Origin: an uncultured Clostridia bacterium
GTDB taxonomy: Bacteria; Bacillota; Clostridia; UBA1381
Direction: 5' to 3'
Assembly: GCA_934489015.1 (NCBI GenBank)
Contig: CAKSSN010000013.1
Coordinates: 15,305-79,304 of the forward strand
Length of the DNA: 64,000 nucleotides
The notes under the pieces are model-generated. The model saw only the letters and a list, made by a program, of their open reading frames with translations. It was not told the DNA's origin and searched no databases. The translations under genes were made by a program, and so were the position numbers. This document shows positions 18,903 to 27,437 of the stretch, one piece after another. Position 1 is the stretch's first letter. Each line of letters begins with the position of its first letter.

Positions 18903-19084
18903 CAATGAACACCCTCCTGTTTACATACTTTACCATATTCGTCTATAGTCAATGAGAGCTCCGGAAACAATGTTCCGGCCTCAAGGCTTTTTTCCGGCGT
19001 ATATGTTTTGCAAAGCTGCTGATACGGGACAAAGCCGTAGCCTATGCATGGACAAACCAAATTATTCGGCATTGAATTATCCAT
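18902..19084 (-). CDS. cotJA: Spore coat-associated protein CotJA
   Basis: The 60-residue product carries the CotJA signature FVPYQQLCKTYTPEKSLEAG followed by TLFPELSLTI. It begins at an ATG seven bases after AAGGAAG and is the first gene of the cotJABC operon. In Bacillus this operon is transcribed by sigma-E in the mother cell. I looked for a sigma-E promoter upstream (19085-19260) but found no convincing match. Its presence indicates a sporulating organism. Confidence 0.9.
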   Translation of the reverse strand: MDNSMPNNLVCPCIGYGFVPYQQLCKTYTPEKSLEAGTLFPELSLTIDEYGKVCKQEGVH

Positions 19085-19266
19085 AAAAATCTTCCTTTCT
19101 GCACAATTATGCGTTTATTGCAATAGTCTTGCAGTCTATAATATGACATAATTCGCGCATTTGTGACTTTAACGGCTCATTTTCTTAGGAATATTAAAGC
19201 GCAGCAGTCATCTAAGCCGCTGCACTGTAAAAGTCCGACTTTTGCTATCGGCACATTTATACATCA

Positions 19267-19866
19267 TTAATCTAATTTAATAACGGCAATATCGCACGCC
19301 ATTCGTCCCTCAACAACATAATGCTTCACATTTTTATATCCCAAAGACAGAAAAAATTCCTCATATGTTTTTCTGTCAAACCGGCGGCTGAAATTCACTC
19401 CTATCAGTTCTAAAAAGCGCACTGCCGCGCGATTTGAATTTGATGAATTATTGATATATGTGGGAATAATCAGCTCTCCGCCGTTTTTGCAAACCCGCTC
19501 AAGCTCCTTTAATGCCGCATAAGGCTCCGTCAAAAGATGAATAACATTCCCGGCGACGACCTTATCAAAGGAATTGTCCAGAAAGCTTAAATTTGTAATA
19601 TCCGCCTTTTCGATCTTTACATTTTTATATAGCGCAAGCTTTTTCCTTGCTCTTCGGAGCATTCCGTCGGCATAATCGGTTGCTATCAGCGAGCGGCATT
19701 TTTTTGCAATGCTAACGCTTATTGCGCCTGTTCCGCAGGCACACTCCAAAACGCTGTCGCGTTCGCCGATAAGCTCCGCAACTCTATCTCCGAGCTCTGT
19801 GTAAACCTTTTTATTATATATGTTTTCAAACAAATCATAAAATCCCGCTGCTTTACTCCAAAACAT
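19267..19866 (-). CDS. Class I SAM-dependent methyltransferase
   Basis: The start is the ATG at 19866 after GGGAGGG. The 199-residue product has motif I VLECACGTGAISVSIA (residues about 40-55), an acidic motif II (ATDYAD) and a post-motif VVAGNVIHLLTEPYAALKEL, like UbiE/phosphatidylethanolamine-type small-molecule methyltransferases. The substrate is unknown. It lies 24 bases downstream of a TetR regulator gene under the same promoter, so it is probably induced by the regulator's ligand, perhaps as a detoxifying or lipid-modifying activity (inference). Confidence 0.85.
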   Translation of the reverse strand: MFWSKAAGFYDLFENIYNKKVYTELGDRVAELIGERDSVLECACGTGAISVSIAKKCRSLIATDYADGMLRRARKKLALYKNVKIEKADITNLSFLDNSFDKVVAGNVIHLLTEPYAALKELERVCKNGGELIIPTYINNSSNSNRAAVRFLELIGVNFSRRFDRKTYEEFFLSLGYKNVKHYVVEGRMACDIAVIKLD

Positions 19867-19890
19867 ACTGCACCCTCCCAAAACATTTAT

Positions 19891-20523
19891 TTATATAGCC
19901 GTTTTTTGCCGCATATACATTTTGAAAAACTGCCTTACATGCTTCTTAATCAGGTCGATCACCTCATCCTCTCTGTCTGGCTCGCGGTCGCACAGATTTA
20001 TCCAGACCGAAACCGGAAGACACAGCTGCGCAGCCGCAATTTTAGCGTCACTATCCGCAAAAATTCCACGATTTATCAGAAAGCCTATAAGCCCCTCAAA
20101 ATAATTCATAACATTTGCATAGTTTTGCTTCGTTTGCAGCTGTGCAAGCATCGGGCTTCGAAACTGCTCAATCGTAAGCATTTTTCTGCTTTTTGAAATA
20201 TGCGGATCATGGATAATATATTTAGCCTGTCCCACTATCATCTGTATAACCGCATCAATATTCAACCTTTGATTATCTTCCGAAAGATAAGTCTTAGCCC
20301 AGTCCCTTTCCGAAAAAACCGTATGCCACTCATACTGCTTTAAAACCTCATTTATCAGGCTATCCAAAATCTCCTGCTTGTTTTCAAAATGGCTGTATAC
20401 GGAAGCCTTGCGGATGCTGACCTCATCCGCAATCTGCGAAACCGATGTTGCTTCAAAGCCCTGCGTTGAAAACAGCTCCAAAGCCGCATCTAAAATTTTC
20501 TGTTTTGTACTTCTGTTATCCAT
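19891..20523 (-). CDS. TetR-family transcriptional repressor
   Basis: The 210-residue product has an N-terminal TetR helix-turn-helix (residues 8-55: KQKILDAALELFSTQGFEAT, then VSIRKASVYSHFENKQEIL) and a variable helical ligand domain. Its sequence resembles the second TetR protein in this window (24396-25022), including shared REPDREDEV/RQPEREEE-type C-terminal segments, so the two are probably paralogues. The promoter upstream contains a near-palindromic operator, so it likely represses itself and the methyltransferase. Confidence 0.92.
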   Translation of the reverse strand: MDNRSTKQKILDAALELFSTQGFEATSVSQIADEVSIRKASVYSHFENKQEILDSLINEVLKQYEWHTVFSERDWAKTYLSEDNQRLNIDAVIQMIVGQAKYIIHDPHISKSRKMLTIEQFRSPMLAQLQTKQNYANVMNYFEGLIGFLINRGIFADSDAKIAAAQLCLPVSVWINLCDREPDREDEVIDLIKKHVRQFFKMYMRQKTAI

Positions 20524-20557
20524 AGCTTGTATTCTCCCAAATTTAGTTTACATTTAT

Positions 20558-20586
20558 ATTATACCTACCGAACGATAGGCTGTCAA
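20558..20586 (-). promoter_or_regulatory. Promoter with TetR-type operator in the spacer
   Basis: Read on the minus strand: TTGACA (complement of 20581-20586) and TATAAT (20558-20563) with a 17-base spacer. The spacer is filled by CCTATCGTTCGGTAGG (20564-20579), a near-perfect dyad. A bound repressor would cover the promoter completely. A nearly identical promoter and operator occurs at 49994-50022. Confidence 0.75.
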
Positions 20587-20654
20587 TACAATTTTAAATT
20601 TTTTATGGAAGATGACGAAAGATGATGTTAAAAGCTTCTCTAAATAACGAACAA

Positions 20655-20695
20655 AAGCTGCAAAAAAGTCAACCGACCTTTTGCAGCTTCTTTCG
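20655..20695 (-). terminator. Intrinsic terminator
   Basis: AAGCTGCAAAA at 20655-20665 pairs with TTTTGCAGCTT at 20679-20689. On the minus strand the stem is followed by TTGTTC. It lies just past the acetyltransferase stop at 20703. Confidence 0.65.
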
Positions 20696-20702
20696 ATTAA
20701 TT

Positions 20703-21353
20703 TTATTCCGCAACAAATTTGCTCATTTCAGCTTCAAGCAGTTTAAAAACCTTTGCAACCAGATAGCCGTCGGCAATTGCATGATTAAGCCGCACGGTAA
20801 CCGGCATCATAAATCGTCCGTTTTCTTCTCTGTATCTGCCCCAGTTGATAATCGGCGCAAAAAACAAATAGCCGTCGGGAAGCTCGATATTAAGCGAGTC
20901 ATAGCTTAGCCACGATATATATGACGCATCAAACCAGTTCGGATGATTTGCCGTATCAAGACCGTACTCTCGTGTTTGTTTCGCCTTTTCAATATCCTTT
21001 GCACAGTTTTCATAAAATGTTTTATAGTCCTCAAAATATTCCGTATAAACAGGTGTGCAGGTTTCGGTGTCGTCGTGAAATATATACTGCGCAGGATTGA
21101 TTTTGTCATAGCAGATAAGCGTATCAGTCTGCCACAAATATCCCATTTTATAATCATCACGCGAATTTAAAACCTTTGCAAGTATGTATAAAAAATTAAT
21201 ATAAAACTTCGTCCCGCCTCTTTTTGAATATTCCTTAAGCTCTGTCACATCAATCCTTGAAGTAACCGATGTTGAGCATTTGCAGTCCTCCGAAAAATGA
21301 CGGAATACGCCCTTTCGGTAGTATGTTTCTTTGTCTATAACCTTATAATTCAA
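20703..21353 (-). CDS. Chloramphenicol O-acetyltransferase-like protein (CAT type A fold)
   Basis: The start is a TTG at 21353, preceded by GGAG; it gives 216 residues, the usual CAT length, whereas the longer frame would overlap the upstream gene. The sequence is CAT-like throughout (ETYYRKGVFRHFSEDCKCS, then GYLWQTDTLICYDKINPAQY). It ends with the active-site motif NHAIADGY, with catalytic His191 and Asp195 (the H-x-x-x-D-G motif). It should transfer acetyl from acetyl-CoA to a hydroxyl. Many chromosomal relatives do not confer resistance, so the natural substrate is uncertain. It follows the GyrI-like gene by 28 bases. Confidence 0.88.
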   Translation of the reverse strand: MNYKVIDKETYYRKGVFRHFSEDCKCSTSVTSRIDVTELKEYSKRGGTKFYINFLYILAKVLNSRDDYKMGYLWQTDTLICYDKINPAQYIFHDDTETCTPVYTEYFEDYKTFYENCAKDIEKAKQTREYGLDTANHPNWFDASYISWLSYDSLNIELPDGYLFFAPIINWGRYREENGRFMMPVTVRLNHAIADGYLVAKVFKLLEAEMSKFVAE

Positions 21354-21381
21354 ATTCAATTCTCCAATCTGATTTATATGT

Positions 21382-21840
21382 TTACTCAACAGAAATATAA
21401 AGATAACAGTGTGCTTTTCCGTCCTTTGTATATTCGGGCGGAACACTGCTCTCATAGTCACACGTAAAGCTTCGCTTAAGCGCACCGCCGGCGGTATCTG
21501 CCCATACCTTCTCCCATGCCTTTTGAGTGCACGATTTTATATCGCCGCTTTCGTCACTTACATCATATTTCTTAAAATGACCTTCAGCGGTTTTACGCTC
21601 CATTTCGGCAAAAAATTCAGTTTTCACGCCGATTATGCTCAGGTCATACTCTCCCGTTTCGTCGGAAGAGTAATTGCTGTACCTCGAAACAGGGGAAATT
21701 CCCTGCCTGAAATTATGCTCGCTGTCAAACAATATCGGCAATTTGCCGCTTGTGACATCGCGCCATACCTCATCAATTTTTTTCATTCCGTCAACGGTGT
21801 TATTTGTACGAATAGTAATTTCATTTAATATATATGCCAT
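21382..21840 (-). CDS. GyrI-like/AraC effector-binding domain protein
   Basis: The 152-residue product (start ATG at 21840, better spaced from AAAGGA than the ATG at 21846) resembles stand-alone small-molecule-binding domains of the GyrI/SOUL type: YILNEITIRTNNTVDGMKKI, then PVSRYSNYSSDETGEYDLSI and a C-terminal YLYISVE strand. Such proteins bind or hydrolyse drugs and cationic small molecules without a DNA-binding domain. It is flanked by the CAT-like gene and the M13 peptidase gene, all leftward with short gaps. Confidence 0.6.
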   Translation of the reverse strand: MAYILNEITIRTNNTVDGMKKIDEVWRDVTSGKLPILFDSEHNFRQGISPVSRYSNYSSDETGEYDLSIIGVKTEFFAEMERKTAEGHFKKYDVSDESGDIKSCTQKAWEKVWADTAGGALKRSFTCDYESSVPPEYTKDGKAHCYLYISVE

Positions 21841-21859
21841 AACCATATTCCTTTTTTGC

Positions 21860-24202
21860 TTACCATATTTTCACCCGTTCAGTCGGCGGGGTCCACATTC
21901 CGTCCTTTTCGGTTATGCCGAAAGCCGTATAAAACTCATCGCAGTTTACAATAACGCGGTTTACACGCAGCTTATCCTCCGAGTGAACATCCGTACCTGC
22001 CAAATACTTTGCAAACTCGCGCGTTTTCGTACTTGCCCATGCTTTTGCCATAGAGTGATAAAGCTTGCGGTAATCGGGATTTTCAAGCCTTGACACTACC
22101 TCCGTAATGCACTGCACAGCGCCCTGATCGGCAACGTTTTCGCTTAAGGTCTGCCGTCCGTTCATCGGCACACCCGGTATGCCTTCACAGCGGTCATAAA
22201 AGTACACCATTTTTTCGCACCGCTTTTCAAACTCGGCGTAATCTTCCTCAGTCCACCAGTCCGCCGCATTTCCGTTTTCGTCAAATTTTGCCCCGTTGTT
22301 GTCAAATGCGTGCGTAATTTCATGCGCAATAATATATCCTATTGCACCTAAATTTTCTTCATAAGACGCATTTACGTCATACATAGGAGCCCTAAGTATC
22401 GCCGCCGGAAACGTTATGTCATTTTCTGTCGGACTGTAGCAGGCATTGACTGTATACGGATACATTTCCCATTCCGTTTTATCGGGCGCTGTTCCCTGCA
22501 ATTCGGAAACATACTTTGTATTTGCTTTTGCAATTTCAAGAATATTGTCAAAATAGCTTCCGCCGTCGGCTTTTGATTTTATCTCGGCGTTATCGAGCTG
22601 ACTGTCGCTTTTATCGGGATAGCCTATTTTAATTCCCATTTTGTCAAGCTTATTAATCGCCTTTTCCTTTGTTGCCCCGCTCATCCAGTCAAGATTATTT
22701 ATTCTTTCCTTGTAAACCGAAATAATATCATTTACCATTTTAAGAACATTTTGCTTTGCTTCTTCGGTAAAATATTTTTCGGCATAAATTTCGCCGATAT
22801 AATCCGGCATAATGTTCGCAACGGTCAGCGTTGCAAGCTCCTCATCGGAATACGCTCCCGAAATGCCGAGATACTCCTGATTAAACTCTTTTGAAGCGTC
22901 GGTAAATGCAGTATTCAGCGCACCACCGTAATTTATAAGCACACTCAGCTTTGCCGCATTTTTAAGTACTTCAAGGTTTTCATCAGTATAAATTTTTGCA
23001 AACTCTTTTGTAAAATCTTCGTCTGTAACAAGAATTTTATCCTCTTTTTTAAGTCCCAGACTGTTTAAAACCTCGCCCAAATCAATGTTGGGGAAAAGGG
23101 TCTGTAGCTCATCAAGGGTGTAAATATTATAAATTTTATCAATGTTGTTGCTGTCCTCCGGATTAAGCTGTTTTTGCGCAAGCGTCTTTTCAAGATTATA
23201 AAAATCCTCAAGCTCTTTATCCGATATACTCTCTCCGCCAATTTCAAAAATGTTTTTCAAATATTTCAGATAGCTTGCCTTTTGAGCGTCCGTGCCGCCT
23301 AAATAAAAATCCTTTGTCATGCAAGGTTCCATTGTTCCGAAATACATAATATACTTTGTGCTGTCTTTGTAATCCGTAGTGATTGAAAACGCCGTAAACG
23401 GCGCCATGCAAAGATTTTTAATAAGCTTTAGCTGAACATCGGCAAGCTCCTTTACATTTTTTGCCGAGTTAATATCGTCAAGATACTCTTTTATCGGAGC
23501 AACACCTATTTTGTTTCTGCTCTCGGTATCTAAGATATTATTATAAAAGTCCGCTATTTTTTGTTCCTTGCTTCCTTTTTCGCCGCCCTTTTCAATCGCT
23601 TCCTTTATAATTTCGCTGACCTTTTCCGTGCTGTCATCCTGCAAATCGTAAAGCGTTCCCGATACAACTCTTCCGGGCTTTAATTCAAGCTTATTGAGCG
23701 CGTCCTTATTGACTGCCGCATAAAAATCATCCTTTTCATTCGAGCCGAAAAGCGCATAGGCACGCTTTATAAAAATTTCCATCTGCTCTTTTGTCACATC
23801 GTCATACGGTGAAAATATCCCGTCCGCCGTCCCTGCCGCAAGCCCTGCATCAAGCACAGGCGTAAGCTCCGGCGCTGCCCAATCCGGAATATCGGTAAAG
23901 TCGCCGCTTTTAAGTGCAACCCTTGCGTTATGTCCCGTAAGCTCCGGGAATGTTCCGAACGCGCGCGACAACATAACAAGCGCCTCTGCACGATTAATAT
24001 TCCAATCCTCGTGAAGCTCACCGTCACCGCCGTAGCCCTTTATTATGTCGCTGCGCTTTACCTCCTTGTTGTAATCGTCCGCCGCATTAAGCAGCATATC
24101 GGCCACCTCGCCGCGAGTTGCATACATATCGGAAGCAAATGCCGTGCCCGTAAACAGCAGCGCGGCAGAAAGCCCTGCTGCAATGATTCTTTTCGTTTTC
24201 AT
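21860..24202 (-). CDS. Cell-surface M13 (neprilysin/PepO-type) zinc metallopeptidase with SLH modules
   Basis: The 780-residue product has a signal peptide (MKTKRIIAAGLSAALLFTGTAFA). Two SLH-like modules follow at about 25-150 (ATRGEVADMLLNAAD, then GIFSPYDDVTKEQMEIFIKR), then a full M13 peptidase domain. The zinc motif is HEITH (His627, Glu628, His631), the third ligand is Glu688 in ENVADQGAV with Asp692, and NACYSPTENDITFPAAIL is the conserved substrate-side segment. M13 enzymes cleave oligopeptides. The fusion to SLH modules predicts display on the outer wall rather than membrane anchoring, which is unusual for the family. A TetR gene lies upstream. Confidence 0.93.
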   Translation of the reverse strand: MKTKRIIAAGLSAALLFTGTAFASDMYATRGEVADMLLNAADDYNKEVKRSDIIKGYGGDGELHEDWNINRAEALVMLSRAFGTFPELTGHNARVALKSGDFTDIPDWAAPELTPVLDAGLAAGTADGIFSPYDDVTKEQMEIFIKRAYALFGSNEKDDFYAAVNKDALNKLELKPGRVVSGTLYDLQDDSTEKVSEIIKEAIEKGGEKGSKEQKIADFYNNILDTESRNKIGVAPIKEYLDDINSAKNVKELADVQLKLIKNLCMAPFTAFSITTDYKDSTKYIMYFGTMEPCMTKDFYLGGTDAQKASYLKYLKNIFEIGGESISDKELEDFYNLEKTLAQKQLNPEDSNNIDKIYNIYTLDELQTLFPNIDLGEVLNSLGLKKEDKILVTDEDFTKEFAKIYTDENLEVLKNAAKLSVLINYGGALNTAFTDASKEFNQEYLGISGAYSDEELATLTVANIMPDYIGEIYAEKYFTEEAKQNVLKMVNDIISVYKERINNLDWMSGATKEKAINKLDKMGIKIGYPDKSDSQLDNAEIKSKADGGSYFDNILEIAKANTKYVSELQGTAPDKTEWEMYPYTVNACYSPTENDITFPAAILRAPMYDVNASYEENLGAIGYIIAHEITHAFDNNGAKFDENGNAADWWTEEDYAEFEKRCEKMVYFYDRCEGIPGVPMNGRQTLSENVADQGAVQCITEVVSRLENPDYRKLYHSMAKAWASTKTREFAKYLAGTDVHSEDKLRVNRVIVNCDEFYTAFGITEKDGMWTPPTERVKIW

Positions 24203-24395
24203 GATTTTCTCTCACTTTCTTTTATCTTTTCAACTGAATAACTATCCGCTTTTATAATTCCATCATGCCTAAGCAGCAAAAATATTATCCTGTTAATTTT
24301 TTGTTTCTTTTGATTTTGCCGTTACACAATATACAGAAAAACCGATGCAGCGCAGTACTAAAATAATCGCTGTTTTGACCTGTTCGTGCCCTTTA

Positions 24396-25022
24396 TTATT
24401 TTGACATATTAAAGCTGCGGTAGAACAGCCTTACGTGCTCATCCAGCTTTTTAACACATTCCTCTTCACGCTCAGGCTGACGGTCACAAACTCCGAGCAG
24501 GGTGATAACCGGTGAAACGTACATCATTGCGAGCGTTTCGGGATTTTGGTTTTTGATTTCTCCGTCAGCAATCAGGCTTTTAAAAATTGCAGCATGATAC
24601 CTGATTATGCGTTCAACGTATCTTTCGGTGTAAAATGCCGAAAGTTTTTCCGAACGAAACTGTTCAATCGTCATCATACGCCGAAAACGGCTGATTGACT
24701 CATTATGCAGTGAGTATAAAAATATCTGACGCACCTTATTAACAAGAAACTCCTCCGTAATTTCGGAAAACACTCTCGTATCCTTTTGAGCATCCTGAAC
24801 ATGAATGTTAATCTCGTCTGTATATTTTTCATATTGCATTGCGGTGTCCTCAACAATAGCGTCAAAAATCGCCTGCTTGCTCGGAAAGTGGCTGTAGAGC
24901 GACGGAGCTTTTATTCCCACAGCTTTTGCTATTTCGCCAACACTTACAGAGTCATAGCCGTTCGCCGCAAACAGCTCAAGCGCCTTTTCAAGTATTCTTT
25001 TTTTGGTATCCTCCTGTTTCAT
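24396..25022 (-). CDS. TetR-family transcriptional repressor
   Basis: The 208-residue product has a TetR helix-turn-helix at residues 6-52 (KKRILEKALELFAANGYDSV, then VGIKAPSLYSHFPSKQAIF) and a helical ligand domain. It begins at an ATG five bases after AGGAGG. The promoter immediately upstream contains a dyad, so it is probably autoregulated and may also control the peptidase gene 190 bases downstream. It is paralogous to the TetR at 19891. Confidence 0.92.
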   Translation of the reverse strand: MKQEDTKKRILEKALELFAANGYDSVSVGEIAKAVGIKAPSLYSHFPSKQAIFDAIVEDTAMQYEKYTDEINIHVQDAQKDTRVFSEITEEFLVNKVRQIFLYSLHNESISRFRRMMTIEQFRSEKLSAFYTERYVERIIRYHAAIFKSLIADGEIKNQNPETLAMMYVSPVITLLGVCDRQPEREEECVKKLDEHVRLFYRSFNMSK

Positions 25023-25029
25023 AAGTCCT

Positions 25030-25081
25030 CCTAACTAATATTCGTTAGGTATATTATAATACAACATTATATAAATGTCAA
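25030..25081 (-). promoter_or_regulatory. TetR gene promoter with dyad operator
   Basis: On the minus strand TTGACA (25076-25081) and TATAAT (25053-25058) are 17 bases apart. Just downstream is CCTAAC-N8-GTTAGG (25030-25049), an inverted repeat that would cover the transcription start and block initiation. Confidence 0.7.
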
Positions 25082-25134
25082 TATATTTTTAAAAATTTTA
25101 TAAAAAAATCAACCGGAAGCTTTAAAAGTTATGC

Positions 25135-25190
25135 AAAAAAGAGTGCAAACAATATTTATGTGACTCAAAATACATTCGCACTCTTTAAAC
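25135..25190 (-). terminator. Intrinsic terminator after coaX
   Basis: AAAGAGTGC pairs with GCACTCTTT across a loop of about 30 bases. On the minus strand the stem is followed by six T. It lies 25 bases past the coaX stop. Confidence 0.6.
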
Positions 25191-25214
25191 TATTAAATTT
25201 TACCGCGCACAGAG

Positions 25215-25982
25215 TTATTTTTTATTTTTATCATAAATAAATTTAAGACCCTTAAGCAGCAAGTCCTCATCAATTTCTATCTTATGGCGGCAGTTTGGAA
25301 TTATGCTTTCGGCAAGTCCGCCCGTTGCGGCAAAACGCCAGTTTTCTCCAAGCTCCTCCGTTATTCTGTCAAGCATACCGTCAATCATGCTCGCATGACC
25401 AAGAATAACTCCGCTTTTAATGCAATCCGACGTGTTTTTGCCAATTACGCTTTTAGGCGCTTCAAGTCCGACCTGCGGTAGCTGCGCCGTTCCGCTTGAC
25501 AGTGCATTTATTCCCATCTGAACGCCCGGAGCGATTGAAAGCCCGATATATGAGCCATCCTCTGTAAGAATTATAAATTTTGTAGCTGTGCCAAGATCAA
25601 TTACAACCGTCGCTTCATTATAAATTTCATGAGCCGCAACGCTCGCGCAAATTAAATCTGCGCCAACCTCTGCCGGAGAATCACACACAATTTTTATGCC
25701 TGTTTTAACGCCCGGTCCGACTGTTATGGAACTGACTCCGAAAGATAGCATTATTGCCTTTTTCATCGTGGTTGTAAGCGGAGGAACAACGGAGGATATA
25801 ACCGCGCCGGAAATTTCAGCCGCATCTATATTATACATTGAAATGGTATTTCTGATAATTACGGCATATTCGTCCTCTGTTTTCTTTGAATCCGTGCTTA
25901 TTCTCGATTTAAAAGCTATATCATCGCCGTGAAAGCCGCCGATTACTATATTTGTGTTTCCTATATCAACCGTGATAATCAT
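25215..25982 (-). CDS. coaX: Type III pantothenate kinase
   Basis: The 255-residue product begins MIITVDIGNTNIVIGGF, the phosphate-binding loop of the ASKHA fold. It contains AEVGADLICASVAAHE, VVIDLGTATKFIILTEDG and PGVQMGINALS, all diagnostic of CoaX. It phosphorylates pantothenate with ATP in the first step of coenzyme A synthesis and is not inhibited by CoA. Length is normal. The ATG overlaps the nitroreductase stop by four bases, so the two genes are coupled. A terminator follows. Confidence 0.95.
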   Translation of the reverse strand: MIITVDIGNTNIVIGGFHGDDIAFKSRISTDSKKTEDEYAVIIRNTISMYNIDAAEISGAVISSVVPPLTTTMKKAIMLSFGVSSITVGPGVKTGIKIVCDSPAEVGADLICASVAAHEIYNEATVVIDLGTATKFIILTEDGSYIGLSIAPGVQMGINALSSGTAQLPQVGLEAPKSVIGKNTSDCIKSGVILGHASMIDGMLDRITEELGENWRFAATGGLAESIIPNCRHKIEIDEDLLLKGLKFIYDKNKK

Positions 25983-26554
25983 ATCTTTTCATCCTTTTCG
26001 TAAATTAATACCTCGTCAAGACTTCTTTTCGGGACGCATATTCCGCCGTCCTCTTCATAATAGGATGTATCACCCGTGCACTCAACAGCCCTGCTTTTCT
26101 GAGCCGCATAACCGAGCGCAAGCAGATAAACAACCTCAAATTTACCTTCTATCTTGAGCTCTGCTTTTATTCCTTCTCTGTCGATCGCGCCGAGCCAGCA
26201 GCTTCCCAATCCCAAATCATGAGCCGCATATGACATAGTCGCTCCTGCAATTGCGCCCTCAACAAAAAAATCGCCGCTCTTTTTAATAGTCCTATCTCCG
26301 AGCGTTACAATATATGCGTTCGGGCGCTCATTTTCACGCGGTGTGCCGTCGGATAAAAGCCCTGCCCATTTTGTATACTTAAAAAGGGCGTCCGCATTCT
26401 TCTGAACAATCATAAATTTCAGCGGCTGATAATTTACCGGATACGGCGCCAGCCTTGCCGCGTCAACTATATCGGTTAAAATTTTTCTGTCTATTTCTCT
26501 GTTTTGAAATTTTCTTATCGTTCTTCTCTGTCTTGCAATTTCCGAAAAGCTCAT
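25979..26554 (-). CDS. Nitroreductase-family flavoprotein
   Basis: The start chosen is the ATG at 26554, seven bases after GGAGG; a longer frame from 26611 has no such site. The 191-residue product shows the FMN-binding opening RQRRTIRKFQNREIDRKIL, then LAPYPVNYQPLKFMIV, and a central GLGSCWLGAIDREGIKAEL helix typical of the NfsB/FRase I-like superfamily. It should use NAD(P)H and FMN; the physiological substrate is unknown. It precedes coaX with a four-base overlap. Confidence 0.87.
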   Translation of the reverse strand: MSFSEIARQRRTIRKFQNREIDRKILTDIVDAARLAPYPVNYQPLKFMIVQKNADALFKYTKWAGLLSDGTPRENERPNAYIVTLGDRTIKKSGDFFVEGAIAGATMSYAAHDLGLGSCWLGAIDREGIKAELKIEGKFEVVYLLALGYAAQKSRAVECTGDTSYYEEDGGICVPKRSLDEVLIYEKDEKI

Positions 26555-26581
26555 AATATCGCCTCCAAAATTATGATAAAA

Positions 26582-26624
26582 AAAGGACTGATCCGACCAA
26601 AAAATACGCATCAGTCCTTTTTCG
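26582..26624 (-). terminator. Intrinsic terminator (possibly bidirectional)
   Basis: AAAGGACTGAT at 26583-26593 pairs with ATCAGTCCTTT, with A and T tracts on both sides. It separates the SCP2-like gene from the nitroreductase-coaX pair. Confidence 0.65.
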
Positions 26625-26628
26625 TATT

Positions 26629-27213
26629 TTATTTAGACCTTGCAGTCTTTTTTTCATCTTTTTTAGCCGCTGCTTTTTTGTCTTCCTTTTTTACCGGTGC
26701 CTTTTCTTCCTTTTTTACAGCAGTCTTTGCCGAAGATTTTACTTCCTCTGCCTTAGGCGCTTCCTTTTTAGCCTCAGCCTTTTTTTCGGTTTTCTTGGCT
26801 GTCTTCTTTTCTGCTGGCTTTGCAGCTTCTTTTTTTGCCGCCTTCTTTGCCGCCGGTTTTTCAGCTTCCTTTTTGCTTTTTCTCGGTGCGGGCTTTACAA
26901 TGCCTGCAAGTTTTTCAAAAGCCGAAATATCGCCGAAAACGTCCAGCTTACCGCCGCTGAGCAGCTTTTCAACCGTAGTTTTACCCTCAACAAGCTTTAT
27001 AAAATCCTCTGTAAAAACATCAACAGCAACCGAATTATCACGATAGTCATACGGCTCAACAGAAAATTCTCCGCCTATAAATGCCGCATAAAAGGTACCT
27101 GCCGCATCAGAGTCCTTAATTGTAATCTGAACGGCAAAATCGCTGTCAAATCCCTTTGTGTCAGCCTTGCTCAGCTTTTTTTTGATTTTTGAAAATGCTT
27201 CTGCGTATGTCAT
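26629..27213 (-). CDS. SCP2-like domain protein with long Lys/Ala-rich tail
   Basis: The start chosen is the ATG at 27213, 11 bases after AAAGGAA. Residues 1-105 resemble the SCP2 sterol/lipid-carrier fold (MTYAEAFSKIKKKLSKAD, then FAVQITIKDSDAAGTFYAAF and a final LLSGGKLDVFGD helix-strand). Residues 110-194 are a low-complexity tail of Lys, Ala and Glu with repeated AKK, EKK and PAEKKTAK units, like histone H1-like or ribosome-associated tails. The tail could bind nucleic acid or polyanions. The combination is unusual; function unknown. It is a single-gene unit ending in a terminator. Confidence 0.7.
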   Translation of the reverse strand: MTYAEAFSKIKKKLSKADTKGFDSDFAVQITIKDSDAAGTFYAAFIGGEFSVEPYDYRDNSVAVDVFTEDFIKLVEGKTTVEKLLSGGKLDVFGDISAFEKLAGIVKPAPRKSKKEAEKPAAKKAAKKEAAKPAEKKTAKKTEKKAEAKKEAPKAEEVKSSAKTAVKKEEKAPVKKEDKKAAAKKDEKKTARSK

Positions 27214-27437
27214 AACTTCCACTTTCCTTTCATAAGAGATTTTTACAAATCACAAGACCTAAGCCTTGAATTAATTATATATCACAACAGCGCATATGTC
27301 AATATACATTATAACTTTTTGTACAAATTTCCTTACTTCAAACAGATTAACGCTTTAAATTTAGGCATGAGGGAGCTAAGTCTTTCAAAGACGACAAACC
27401 GAAATATACCTGGCTTATGCCTTTTCATGCGGGTTTT

